DNA of 64,000 nt from NCBI GenBank assembly GCA_947179485.1, contig OX359245.1, positions 26,461,067 through 26,525,066 of the forward strand. Reading direction: 5' to 3'. The notes below the pieces were generated by a model, which was given only the letters and a program-made list of their open reading frames with translations, had not been told where the DNA came from and made no database searches. The stretch's first letter is position 1; each line of letters opens with the position of its first letter. Of the stretch, positions 1 to 13,298 are shown piece by piece. Origin of the DNA: Allacma fusca (taxonomy: Eukaryota; Arthropoda; Collembola; Symphypleona; Sminthuridae). A program made the translations under genes and the position numbers.

Positions 1-607
<607 letters not shown>

Positions 608-3600
608 TTTTGAAAGTTTAAAAAATATTCAACCCTCGGAAAAATTATTTCTACTATACCGGCAGTGTCTCCCTTTGGTTTCTATACCTATTATATCTAC
701 CTTTGGAAGAAATCAGCCATACATATTGTTCTTTCTTCATGATACAATCCTTATTGAAATTGAACTCAAGAAATATACTCGATAATGATAACGTAAAGTT
801 CATCGTGTTTGTTAGGTCAATCTTTTTTCAGATGTACTACCTGCTTTCCCTTGTAATGTCATTTGATAGTGTTGATCTTTTGCTGTAAATCTTGAAAGAA
901 GTCCCATGCTAATGTACTTAAAGCCCTACGATCAAATTGGAGAGGCTTATATTAAGTACTGCTAATGTGTAGAATCGACAATGAATTCAGGAAATTCTCA
1001 TTTTTTAATTGTGAAAATTATTATTGTTGCTGTTGCAGTGCGACCATGTCGTTTTTTCTGTAAATATTTGAAAATTATTGCGTTTTGTCGTTTTAAAAGT
1101 CGCCGATTTTGTATGTGTTCCTTGCATTGTGTACATTGTTATGTAACCGTATATATCATTTACTATGTAAAATAGTACGAATTTATTGAACAGTGGGGAA
1201 ATTGCGTAAAATTGTAAATTAACTTCGTATTGTATAATAATTAGTGTACTCGTGTGTGACATGCTACAATTACTGTAGCTCGGACTTTGGAATTCTCCGT
1301 ATGGTTTTTCTACAAAGAAACAAAACAACCTGTAATACATACAACAGTAGTAAGATTTTTGATGCTGAATGAGTGGAGTTTTACTAGTTGCTGTGATAAA
1401 ACGTGTTGAATGTGTTCTCCATAACGGTTTCGTTATGAGCAGAAGAAAGTTTAAGGAGTCAGGAAAATTGCAAGGTTAGATTATTCTTTGTAATAGTTAA
1501 ATGTAAAAATTAATGTTATTATCGTGCATGCAATCATTATTATAACAGTTAAGTCTGGAGACTCAAATGTTAGAAATTAAAACGTGACTAAATGCATTTT
1601 TTAAGTCGCTTTTATTTTGATCTGAGTTTATGAAGAACGGTATGTATGAGAACGGTGTGAATGGATCTATTGCAGTGTACACATTAAAGGGTATTTAATA
1701 TGTTTAAGTAACAAACGCTTCAAGTTATGCTCTCCTATTTGGAAAAGGAATGTCAAGCTTGAACAAAACATTTTTATTGGAATCATGTTATGATTAACTA
1801 ATTATTGGTAGCATCTATGCCCATACGCCTATATAAGTATATACCATGTTGAATAATAAAAATTTCATGTGAGTACTACCCACACAACATGCAATAACTA
1901 CCATGTGAGAGTACGTACTACTTTTATAATTACTCATGTTTAGATATAAATACCCATCCGGGCACTGAGAATTTCCTTGTGCTTTTCAGCATCCATTGGG
2001 GTAATTACTACAAGGTACGCTAATTACATTTTAGCTGTAAACAACTTTATCACGGATCGAAGGAACCCATATGTCTTGATTAACAGATTGAGGCGTCCAC
2101 CTCATACATATTCCAGACCTGTAATGAATACTAAATCGAATGTCTATAATTTGATTCCCACGGATATTACAACATCACTTGTCAGTTGTCAGCCTGTTTC
2201 AAAAGCAGTACCCAAAACAGCTAACCCAAAGGAAAATTATTAAGAATTTTAGAGGAACATCAAATGCAAGCCATTCAAGCAGACGTAACGGATGAGTTGG
2301 CACCCGCACCAGAAAGTAATTTCATGCGTGTAAAGAGCTGCCTGTACGTCAGCTTAATGTTGACTAAAATTGATGACAGGATAATAATTCTATCAGGTTA
2401 CAGAAACACAGTGTATTACATGCACTTATACAGTAGAGTTAGCAATTTAAGATGGATTGTTTTCGTCTAACTTGTATATTCACAATTTTCGTATGTATGT
2501 CCACTCATATTTGAATGCTTATGAGTTCATGAATACTTAATGCAAATTAATATATACTTTCCATCATTTTTAAATTGCGATGGAAGTGTCTCTGAAGATT
2601 CATATTTTCAGGCCGATATTCTTCGTTAAAAGTTGTTGTGCCATATCTTTAGGTACTTTTGTCCTGAGTAAACTGCAGTTACAATATCTGATTAAAGAAA
2701 TCGTTCTGCAAGTAGTTTCGACATGAAAAATTATTCTCCATTTAAATAATATAGCCTGACAATTTATTGTTTAGCACTGCCATTGCCAGGTGTCCCATTC
2801 TTAAATATCAATGTACATAATGATGAATGTTATCTTTTCAGAGACGAAAAGACCTTGGCTTTCCAGTGAAGTATATGCACTCTTTATTTAAGAGCATAAA
2901 ATAAGCGAAAAAATCCTACAAGCGAATAGCTGCTCTTCAACAAAAAAATCGTTGGGGTACCGTGGGAATTATGTCCTGTTATTTTTGCCTCCATAGAATA
3001 AGTAAATGTACTTAAAAATGTGTCAGTCATAATAGAGGAAGTGCACTGTATTTTTGCATATCCCACATTTTGCAATTACGAAGCGGGAGAGTAGTTCCTT
3101 GCATATTCTGAAATTGCAACTGAAATAGTCAGTACTTACATTTCTAGAAAATTTTGTACAGGTCTATGTACGTTAAGGTAGGAAGATTTAAAACCGAGGC
3201 CAAGATTTGTATATTGTTTGTGGGAAACCACATTATGTAATTATCTAAAGTTCAGATTCCGAACTTCGAAAGTATGTCAGAAATCTAAAGTTTAATGCCA
3301 GAAAATAATAATTTGAAATGCAGATTTCAAAAAGCGTTTTTAATTCAAGGAGTGCTTGAAATTTCAAGCTATGTTCAGGAACCTTTTGGTACTTCCAGGA
3401 GTTATCACCATGTAATTTTATTTAAAAAATGCGAATCCCTAACTTGGCTCAAGCTTGAAAGTTATAAAACATTGTTTACGCGCAATAGTCAGTAATTACT
3501 TTAACACAGCCTTGTCCCTGTACTCTTGATGCCCCTAACAGGAAATGACAATGCTAACAAATCTGGAAGCGAAAGATATATCTGCTTACAAAAAAAAAAC

Positions 3601-6600
3601 AGACTTCAGCCTTCCTTTTGATAGGTTTTTCAGGATAGTAAATATGACAGCTAGTAATTGATTTACGCGTTGGAAATTTGAGATTCTGGAACAAGAATAG
3701 GGTTACCGGGTAATTGTCAAAGTACAGACTTGCGTTTGCAGTCTGTTTATTATACGTACGATTTGTACAGACATACACGCGTACCATTATTTTTGCTTAT
3801 TGCAGCAAATACTATTTTTTGGCAAGTGTAGTGTTTACTGTAGTAACTTTTAGTAGGTTGTGATCTCTACATACTAGAAATGTATCGTAAAATAAATCTG
3901 GACTAAAGTTGATGAAGCCAATGCTTCACTTCCCTTCTGTTAGAACAAGTGCTCACACTCGTAAAATCCTATTCTCGCCAGGACAGTATGTACATACATC
4001 TGGAATAATGTATTGACTCAGAATTTCCAGTACATAAGATATGTGTGTGTGCTAGAAATTCCATCAGAAGTTACGTCACAGGACCAAACATGAGAGAATT
4101 ATTTGGCCAACCTCGAACTCTCTAAGGAATTTCCAATTTTACAATTCTCCCAACCCAACCACAGTCTAGATATTTTTTTTAAATTCGGGAATCCGAAAAT
4201 AATTGTAATATATGAGGGATTATTCATAAGCTACTTAGCGGTTCATTTATTTCTGAAAACTTACAATTCATTTTGATCCGGCACGCTGGAATCTCCATTC
4301 TGAAGTGCCAGGTCATTGGTGAAAATCCCGTTCTCAGTAAATTTAAACTAGTACACGGTACCTGTTAATTATTAAATAACTAGACTTTTGGGCTAAATTT
4401 TAAAAGACAAAACTGGATTTGAACCGATTTGAAACAACAATTTGTGCATTTGTGATAAAGCTTTGACTTTCTGTAATATAAACTAATATTGAATAGCAAT
4501 TTCGCCAGTTTTGACATCTTTTCTAAAATACTTTTTGAGGTTATTAAAAAATGTTTTTTCACTTCCAAATTATGTGTGTCCTACTTGAAACTATGTAGCT
4601 GCCCATCATTGCATTCGTTCATGTGGATACACAGATGCCCCCTGTAAACAGTTGTGATGTGTACTGCCCGAGTTGGATGTCTGGGCTTGAAATGTTACTA
4701 GGATTCTCAAGGTTCCTTCTGTGGGAAACTCTCAATGGCTTCAAATTTCCTTTGATCCTATACTTTGCCAGAGCCTCCCCCAGATTTCCCAATAATCCCC
4801 TTTAATTATTCATTTGAGACCAGTTCCACAGTAAATATTGCAATGTACAAGCATATTTTACTCATAATATGTAAATATCTATAGATACCTTTCGTGTGAA
4901 ATCAAAACTCACTAACTGATACAATCAGAAATGGGAAAGCCTAGAAATTAAATACTTATACGAATCTGCTCCTAAAGTTGGTTTCGCTTTGTCAAACAAT
5001 AAGCGCCACAAGTGGGCTTATGATAAGATATGTAAATCTCTGGACTCTAAAGCTTCCTCAGGAATCATTCCAGTCAAATCATCGTGAAAACTTGAGCCAA
5101 CCCAAGTGATGTTAAACCCTCTGGGTGCACTTAACAAACAATACATGGCTTTATTGCAATTCACATTATGCAATTAAAAGCGCAGGATGTACCACAATGC
5201 TGTGCAAGGTCTGATTTATACAAGTCGCAGATAATACCTTCAAGAGTGCAGTTTGAAAAGGGTTTTTAATAAATATTATCTCTCACTCTCTTCATCTTTT
5301 CCCCGTCATGTGTATCCCCATGACGTTGGAGTGAGTACTCAGTCAACACCACGTACTTGAGTAGGTTTTGAAGCGGCGCCGAAAGTAAAAATGTCAGGCG
5401 GGATTACCAACCAATTAAGATATATGTACTTAGCATAAGAAAAATATCCCACATGTCCAAAGATCATTTACACTCAACTGGTAATTTCAGATGTAAAATA
5501 AACCAAATATTTAAATAGCTTTGGAAATAATCCCAAATTTTAGAACCCATTTAAGTATCCCCTTTTATTTACTCAGAGTTATTCCACACATTTTTTTCCT
5601 CCCCGATTTGGTTCCCCTCAACACAATCCTTGGATTTTTTTTTTCAAGTATCTTGCACACAGGTAACTTCGCCTCTTAGCCAAAGATTCGTGGAATTACT
5701 CCTATTTGCAAGTCCTTTTTATAAACGGGTTGGGAAGCCGCAGTTCTTTCAGCATCCTACTATTTGCCTGCTTGTAATTCCCCTTTCAGCATTGTAAATA
5801 GGGGTATGTGATGTTATGATAAGTATGTAGATATGTTCATACATACTGATATCTATGTTCTACAGAACATCACATACTTTAACACACGTTGCTTGAAGGT
5901 CATTTCTCACAAATATAAATACTTGAACCTATATGATTTTTTAACATGGGAAGAATTTTGTTTGTGATTATCTCTATAGGAGATACAACAATCATTATTA
6001 TTAATTGCTGCTGGATAGGTAAACCATTAAACTACATATTATTATATCTCATGGAGATGTAAATACCAGTTTCACACTTGATACGAAAGAATGTAAACAC
6101 ATTCCCTAGAATAAATTACAGGCGGAAAACTGTTCCAAAGGTTGAGCTCCTGAGTCTTTAACTATAGTAATTTAAGGGATAGGTTATATGAGTAGCGATG
6201 GGTATAAGCTAATAGGTATACAAAGGTATCTATAAAGCTATGGATAATTATTATACCTGTAATTTATACCGTAAACTCTGTTTGCAGGCGCATCCCAGGG
6301 AAATAAGCAAAAATTTGACTCGAAAGACGAGAGAGATTCTCATTGACATAGATGTGATAAACATCGGAACATTTCTCCAACTTATTCCAATAATTATGTC
6401 TCTCTCAAAAAAAAAAGAATTGTTTTTACAAGGAGTTTCTTCTTATGAAACATACACTGTAATTCATCTGTCTCCTTCTAAAAGCTCCCACGTGGAAAAA
6501 CAAGTGGGTAGGATAGTTATGCGTGTGTCGTCCTGGGGTTTTTGCTCCCAAAGACACATAACATAGTATTTGCGAAGTTAAATAAAGCTTTCACCAAGCG

Positions 6601-8038
6601 CAAGCTTTCGTACACCATAAATTCGCACAGAGGTTTTTCCAAGTAGTGGGGGGAAAAATGTCGAACTATGTATGTACATGCTGCATGTAATTATGTAAGT
6701 ATCTCCCAGTGTTGAGGAAGATACAGTGCGATAGGCAAGGCAGAAGAGTGAGCTTACGGATAAAAATAATCAAAAGACCTTGTAATCATCGAAAGACCCA
6801 TAAAGAACTTTTGTACAAGTTTTGATGAGCACAAGTTTTTTTTCTCCTTTGGTCTCCATCCACATATGTAAATACTCCATCCAGGAGATTATTGTATGTA
6901 CATTGAGAGGGTCAAGTTCAAGTGGGTAACATTGTCCATGGATTTTATAGTTGAGTTAAATCGTCCCCCTCTAAAGAGCTCGCAGAGCTGGTGCTATTAT
7001 CACATCAGTGTGATAATCCAAAGTAGAGAAATCCATATCCGATTAAATGAGATACTATCTACTCCTTACGCCTTGCTTATTATTCCTGTTGTAATATCTA
7101 TACATATATGTATCCATGGAAAATTCAATGCTGTACATTTGCACTAATCACATAGATACTATCTCCTGGGGGTCTGGAAATTATCTAAAAATCGTAAGTT
7201 GTCTGTCACATGAGCCAATGATAGGACTAGGATTGTTCCCATTTCCACGGTTCCTTCAACATCCACATCAAGAGTAGATCTGAGGACTGTAATATTTCCA
7301 AATAGTAGATACTCTCCAGTTGGCTTGTACAGAAACAGCCCTCGGAAACTTGTTGCAATTTGCATGTAATTATTTGCCAAGTGCTATACCCATATCTATA
7401 GGTACACTTGAGAATGTGGTATAGATACTCCAGACAGTAATATTATATACTAGGGTAGCACACATGTATGAGAATAAAATCTCTGGATGAATTTGTTCAG
7501 CATAATTAAATCCCACTCGAGTATAGTTTTATGCACATGAGTTGTTTGTATATTGATGATAAAAAAAAAGTTCTTGAGAGAGCTCTTCTATACGGTCTCT
7601 CTCGCAACTCTCATGTGTGTCAGTATGTTGAGGGAATTCATTGAGCTGCGCCGTGTCCACAATTTCCCCTTATACCCTACCAAACTCACTTATTATTTTG
7701 TGAATCCTTCCTTCATACCACAGTAAATACTTCAAGTTCAAGTTCAACGCGTGTGTTTGGAACAGTTGGGTTTTGTCAAGCGAGCGTGTTCACACTCATA
7801 TCCTTGGAGTTCTTGCAAGGACTTAATAATAGTCCAGAAGACCCAAGTGTTGTTACCCATAATTATTTATTTATTTGAGCCTCTTTCTGATTTGTTCGGA
7901 TATTCACCAGCCCCTTACAACCCAAATTTATTTCAAGTCCGGATTTTATCAAGGTCTTAGTAGTAACTATCCCTTTTCGCCCGTTATTTTTTCTACAGTC
8001 CTTAACCCTTCCTTTAATAGTTTAAAAAAATATACAAA
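608..8038. other. Long gene-poor stretch between mannosidase and hexokinase
   Basis: About 7.4 kb of AT-rich DNA. The first part must hold the mannosidase 3' UTR and the last part the hexokinase 5' UTR or promoter. All open frames are short (about 108 codons or fewer), AT-biased, and show no recognisable domain. Apart from short homopolymer runs and the hairpin at 5804-5877 I see nothing I can name. Confidence 0.6.
5804..5877 (+). other. 74-nt imperfect hairpin, microRNA-precursor-like or short palindromic element
   Basis: GTATGTGATGTT at 5804-5815 is the exact reverse complement of AACATCACATAC at 5866-5877. Inside this base the strands keep pairing imperfectly: AGATAT at 5829-5834 faces ATATCT at 5849-5854, with wobble pairs and small mismatches between. 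The terminal loop is about 14 nt (5835-5848). Stem length of about 30 nt and loop size match an animal pre-miRNA, but I recognise no known miRNA seed. Because the stem is an inverted repeat, strand cannot be fixed. A small palindromic transposon remnant is the main alternative. Confidence 0.35.
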
Positions 8039-11000
8039 ATGGGACCTGCTGTTCGGAACATCACATCCGGACCGAGCATGGAGATTCTTCCAGAGGCTAA
8101 ATTGGAACAAGTGAGTTTGCACATTTTCTGCAATAATTAAATAATTCCACGAATTTTTGCTCTTCTAAGAAGGTAAACAAAGTCCAGGGCAAGAGTTGTT
8201 CATCTTCTGCTTGACAATCGGTCAGGATTTGAGACTGAGAGAGAAAAGTAGAGGGAATTTTAATGTGAGAATAAAATTGTGATTAAGAATAATCCCCTGG
8301 ATATTTTTCCAGAGACGCAATTAGATTTTAGCTCATCCCAGACTGGAAGGTAGATGGTACTATATTTGCGGCAAGAGTGTGTGCATTACCAAAAGAAAAT
8401 TATTCTGGAGTCAAAAACGTGCAATGCATGGGAAAAGGTGGATTCACTATTCAATGGGCACATCCCCTCTACTTTTTGGGAATTGAGGGCAAAATTTTTT
8501 TTGAAATATTTATTAGGATTTTCTATAGGAGCTTTCGGAAAAAGGTATTCTGACGTGAAGATGCTCAAGGAGAGGGTTACGGAGTTGACAATGCCATTTG
8601 AGGCTATTAGTTCTGGAATTGAGAGTCCCCATGTATAGTGAAAGCTGAAATCGGGTAATTCTCACGTTCCGAAGGCATGAAGAGGACACCGACTGGATTG
8701 TGTAAATATAATGCGGGCTGACTGGTTTCTGTAGGGACGTCAACGGGGTTTTCTGGAGCATTGAGGAAGCGCGTGTGTGTCCTTGTTATTTCCCCTCAAC
8801 AGAATTCCATTGTGATTGTGTATTAAGTCTCTATCGGTTTTATTGATAGCTGTAGGAGCATGTAACTCTAATAGTTGTATTCTAACAGGCTACAGGACAA
8901 GACTGCTGTCACTTTTGCTTCGCTGGTGCGGACAATAGGGCTGTCTTTCTCCCCTGTGTTAATGCTTCCGTCAGGAAAGATTATGAAATTGTGTAGGAGC
9001 AAATGTGCAAATGTCTGGGGGTACATGCCTACATAGGTCTAGACATGATTTTATGTAATTGTACTAGTTGCTTTCATCCAGGTACAATTTTTGTAATTTA
9101 ATTCCTTGAGTTTTCGGGAAGGGGTTGACTATGTACTTCCTCTGGAAATTTTCCCCAGAAATCCAGGAACTTAAGTATCTAGACTGAACTGTTGCATTTG
9201 TTAAACGTGCGGAAATTATGGAGGGGAGTTGTATGAACAAGGACAGTGTAAGATTCACGCCATGTTCATGAATTCCTATTAGAGTTAGAGTAATAATTAT
9301 AGGCTGTGCTAAAATTACACGTACATACGTTTTTTCTCTGTGAGTTCTGGCATCGTCAATTTTTGCATAACTTTATTTTAGACAAGTACATAGTTTGCAC
9401 TGCACGAGCCTTCCTCGACGTCAGCTCTACGTAAAGTTTGATGCCAAAGCCTCGGGATAAATGTGATGTTTATTGGCAGGAGAAAGTGAGCATTAAATAT
9501 GGGTACCTATAGATATACGATCTGCATAGTGTATAGGTATTACATATGTACGAAGGTGCATTCAAATCCTAACATATCAGGAATTGCATGCTCTTTTATC
9601 CTCACTCTCAACCATCTCCGACTTGGGAGCTCATCAATTTAAAAACATTGAGGCGTAATGACTGGAAACAGAGACACTTTGAGAAGAGTTGGGGGAATTG
9701 AGTCAACAAAGTTTACGAGTAATTGGTTCTGTACTCTAGAGCTCTTGGTCCTGGGCTTTTATTCTTCATTTAAAATGTATGAATTTTGAGGGGATTCTTT
9801 TTAAGGAATTAGGAACAAATAGGTGTAAACGATAATTACTGATTGATGACAAAAATGTTGGATGTTAATTTGGCTTAAATCCGTTTTATTTCTAGGCCAA
9901 CAAGCTTCTGGGAGGTTTAGTGCTCTCGGACGAGTCTGTGAGGAAAATCCGGGAGATTTTTATTGATGAAATCAATACTGGTTTGGATATCCATTCCGAG
10001 AAGAAATCCTGCTTACAAATGGCCAATACTTACGTTCCACAGTTACCTGACGGGTCGGGTAAGGGATTTTGCACATACAAACATATGTAGCTGCATTGTA
10101 ATCTATAGAGTAAATATTTAGGTCCTAGATGTGTTTCTCTATTGGTACATTCTCAATTTGATAAACATTGAGACCCTTTGGCAATACAAGTATGCTTATT
10201 AAATTGTATACAGTGCAGCTTAAATTGGGGCACCGTGATTTTTTCTAAAAACCAAATCCTTTAAAAAGAGACTCCAAGCTTTATACGGAGTTGGTAAAAT
10301 TTTAGAGGGAATGCCCACAAAATTAAATTGCATTTTGAATCAATTTCCGCCTGCCGGCCTTTCTCTATTTAAGTAACTGTGGGAGTAATAATCGTAGTAA
10401 ACTGTGTCTGCACAGCAGAACTGAAAAGCAGTGTCAGCTTTCTCTTGTACATTACAGGGCTATAGTGTATCTGTATGACACCGAGAAAAATTACCATCAT
10501 GGTAACTTACAATTAGCATTAATGAGCAGGAATGTCTGGAGGGGTAAAAATAATGACACACAATTAAAATATACTTTCAAAATGGAATCTATGACATTAT
10601 TATGCTGAGAGGGCAGTTCCCCAAGAGGGTTTTAAAATTAGAGCTAGTTATATTATATTGTTTACATGCATAAATGTTTTCCAGTGCAAAATTTGAAGGC
10701 TAAAAGTTCAGAATTAATAGTTTTTAAGATTATTTAGCCTTTGGTTCTGAATCATTGATAAAGCTTGGAGATTATTATTTTTAAAGATTTTAAATTTGAC
10801 TCCGAACAAATAATCAGGAGGATTATCAGGCAAATAATCAACACTAGGATGAGCTCTGAAAATTAATATTGGAGCTCTCCACGAAAAAAAGATAAATAAA
10901 AGATTAGATTATAGGTTAGATTTATAGATCCCATATGTAAATCTTGAGCTGTAAATAATTAAAAGTACAGTAAATAACACTCTGACTGACGTTCATATAA

Positions 11001-12675
11001 TTACTTATAGAGGAAGGTGAATACCTGGCCTTGGACTTGGGTGGTACAAATTTCCGAGTGATCCTCCTTGAGCTCAATAACGGTCGTCAGACCAAGGAAA
11101 TAGTGAAATTCTACCACATCCCAGACAGTCTCCGTTTGGGAACGGGAGTCGACCTTTTTGATTACCTAGCCGAATGTCTTCATCAGTTCCTGGAGGAGCA
11201 TGAGAGGCTCCAGGACAAGTTCACCGTGGGATTCACCTTCTCATTCCCCATGTACCAGAGGAGTCTGAGCTGTGGGATTTTGGTAGCTTGGACCAAGTCC
11301 TTCAATTGTTCCGGGACGGTTGGGGAGGATGCTGTCCAATTGCTCAATAATGCCATTAAAAAACGGGGGGATCTGAACCTGGAGGTGACTGCTATCCTTA
11401 ATGACACTACTGGGACCCTAGTTCAAGGGGCTTACTTGGACAAGAGTACCGGGATCGGGCTCATCCTCGGAACGGGCAGTAATGCTTGTTACATTGAGAA
11501 GGCTGATAAGGTTCTGTCCTGGGAAGGAGAGAGACCTGCGGATGTGTCAGAGGTAAGTCCGGATTTGATGACAGTTGTTCAAAATGTGTTTCAAGAAATA
11601 TTCAGCTGTGTCTAAGGATATTGAGGGAGGGATAATATTTTGGTATTTGACTCTTTCTCCCTTTCGATAGGTAATCATTGACTTGGAGTCTGGGGCCTTT
11701 GGAGATAATGGTGTGCTGGACTTTATAAAGACAGAGTTTGACATCCAAGTGGACAATAATTCCTTGCTGGTCAACTCCTTCACCTTTGAGAAGTACATTG
11801 CGGGGAAGTACTTGGGGGAATTAGTGAGGGTCATCCTGGTCAGGCTTCATGAGGAGAAGCTCCTCTTCACTGGAGAACTACCTCCGAAGCTCCTCACGAA
11901 GAATACCTTCACAACCCGATACGTCTCGTTCATTGAAGAGTAAGTTCCTACAATTGGCATTTAATATTTTTTTTTACTTTCAAAATTTTAATATAATGGA
12001 CTCAAACTGTTATTCGTTCCTTTTTGGTATTATTATCCAGAGACTCCATAAATAACAAAACAGAGAATACGAAGGCCATTCTGGAAGAAATGGAAGTTGA
12101 CTTTGACCTTGAGGATGTTGCTGTTGTAAAGCATGTCTGCTTTTTGGCGACGAACCGTGCAGCCAAATTAGTGTCAATCTGTAAGTTCCGTAGTTGACCT
12201 TTATTTCGTTTTAATAATTATTCCATGAGTTGGTATTTAATTGCAATAATAATGAATCAGTTGTGTAAATTTTTTTACAACTTTAATAATTATTATTGAC
12301 CGTGGACATTTTCATACATCTGTCCTACAGGCTTAGCGTACCTCTTGGAGAGAATGGACCGGGACAATTTGGTCACGATTGCAGTCGATGGGTCCCTCTT
12401 CCAATTCCACCCCAGGTTGAGGTCCTTGATGGAGACCTACATTCATTCTTATGCTCCAAAACGAAAAGTAATAATTACTTTGATGAATCAATTTAAATAC
12501 TTTTTCTGTAATAATTATTGCCATTTTTGAAAGCTAGAGGTTTTAAAATATTTAGGTGTTAATATGACAGCTCTGGTTTATTTTTCAGTTTGCTCTCATG
12601 ATGGCTGAGGACGGGAGTGGCAAAGGGGCTGTGATGGTTACAGCTATTGCGAGCAAATTAAAACAGAAGAAGTGA
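8039..12675 (+). CDS. Hexokinase (ATP:D-hexose 6-phosphotransferase)
   Basis: Cytosolic enzyme that phosphorylates glucose at the first step of glycolysis. Seven exons: 8039-8110, 9896-10058, 11011-11552, 11671-11939, 12041-12180, 12331-12467, 12589-12675. They join in frame to 469 residues, close to a single-domain invertebrate hexokinase. Visible family motifs: LALDLGGTNFRV (phosphate 1), FTFSFP, AWTKSF (sugar-binding Thr-Lys), LNDTTGTL (catalytic Asp), GLILGTGSNACY (phosphate 2), ESGAFGDNG, FEKYIAGKYLGE, and EDGSGKGA (adenosine loop). All expected glucose-contact residues (Ser, Thr, Lys, Asn, Asp, two Glu) are present. Oddities: the usual EWGAFGD reads ESGAFGD, and FSFP is followed by MYQ where Cys is common. 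The start rests on a 24-codon first exon ending in a consensus donor (GTGAGT); the first exon is the least certain part. Confidence 0.93.
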
Positions 12676-13298
12676 TTCTAAATAGTGGTCTTCTATAAAT
12701 ATGATGATTGATCTGGAGAGACCCCAATGCAAAAAGGGAAGGACGTTTCCCCTGTCCACAAAACGATTCATCATTCATGATTCAAGATTCAAGCCAGGCA
12801 TTAATTACACAAATCTACACAACCTCTTTAGTCAGTAATATATAGAGAAAAAAATATTGATTTCGCGCATTATGACAAGCTATATGGATTTTAAGGGAGT
12901 AATTATGTACACAAAACAATACGCAATAATACTTGGCAGAAATTTTAGGTCACTGTTCAATTTTTGTGTAATAAAAAAGTCTATATTTTTTGACAATGAT
13001 TACTTTCAATTGTTTGGGTTATCTGAAGGCAAACTTATGATTTCACCGACATCCACTACCTCAACTTTGAATTACTTAACGTAATTTCTCAAACTATACA
13101 TGGATGAATTTCTAAAATAATAATTATTCAAGAAATTACAGATAACTCATATTTTTTATTTCTTTTACGGATTTAACAACAATGCTGCTGGCGTCACATA
13201 AAATAAAATTCCAAGGATTTTATTCTCCATTTTAAACACACCAGACACCCAATAATAACATCTGTATTTTTGCAAAAAATATTCCAATGAAGCCACAG
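12676..13298. other. Intergenic region between convergent 3' ends
   Basis: Holds the 3' UTRs of hexokinase (+) and the DHRS7-type gene (-). An AATAAA at 12970-12975 could end the hexokinase transcript. A TTTATT (AATAAA on the minus strand) at 13219-13224 lies about 75 nt past the dehydrogenase stop. No coding potential seen. Confidence 0.55.
13219..13224 (-). terminator. Poly(A) signal of the DHRS7-type gene
   Basis: Minus-strand AATAAA about 75 nt downstream of the dehydrogenase TGA stop (13301-13299). Placement is typical of an animal cleavage signal. Confidence 0.5.

Noticed and set aside
1977..2243. 88-codon frame in the mannosidase 3' region
   Set aside because: Non-ATG start, no recognisable motif, probably UTR or intergenic sequence.
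3836..3880. AGTAGGTTGT resembling part of the let-7 sequence
   Set aside because: Only ten bases agree, flanking bases differ and no hairpin partner was found.
6240..6566. 108-codon frame in the 7-kb gene desert
   Set aside because: Starts with ATG but has no family resemblance and ordinary noncoding base composition.
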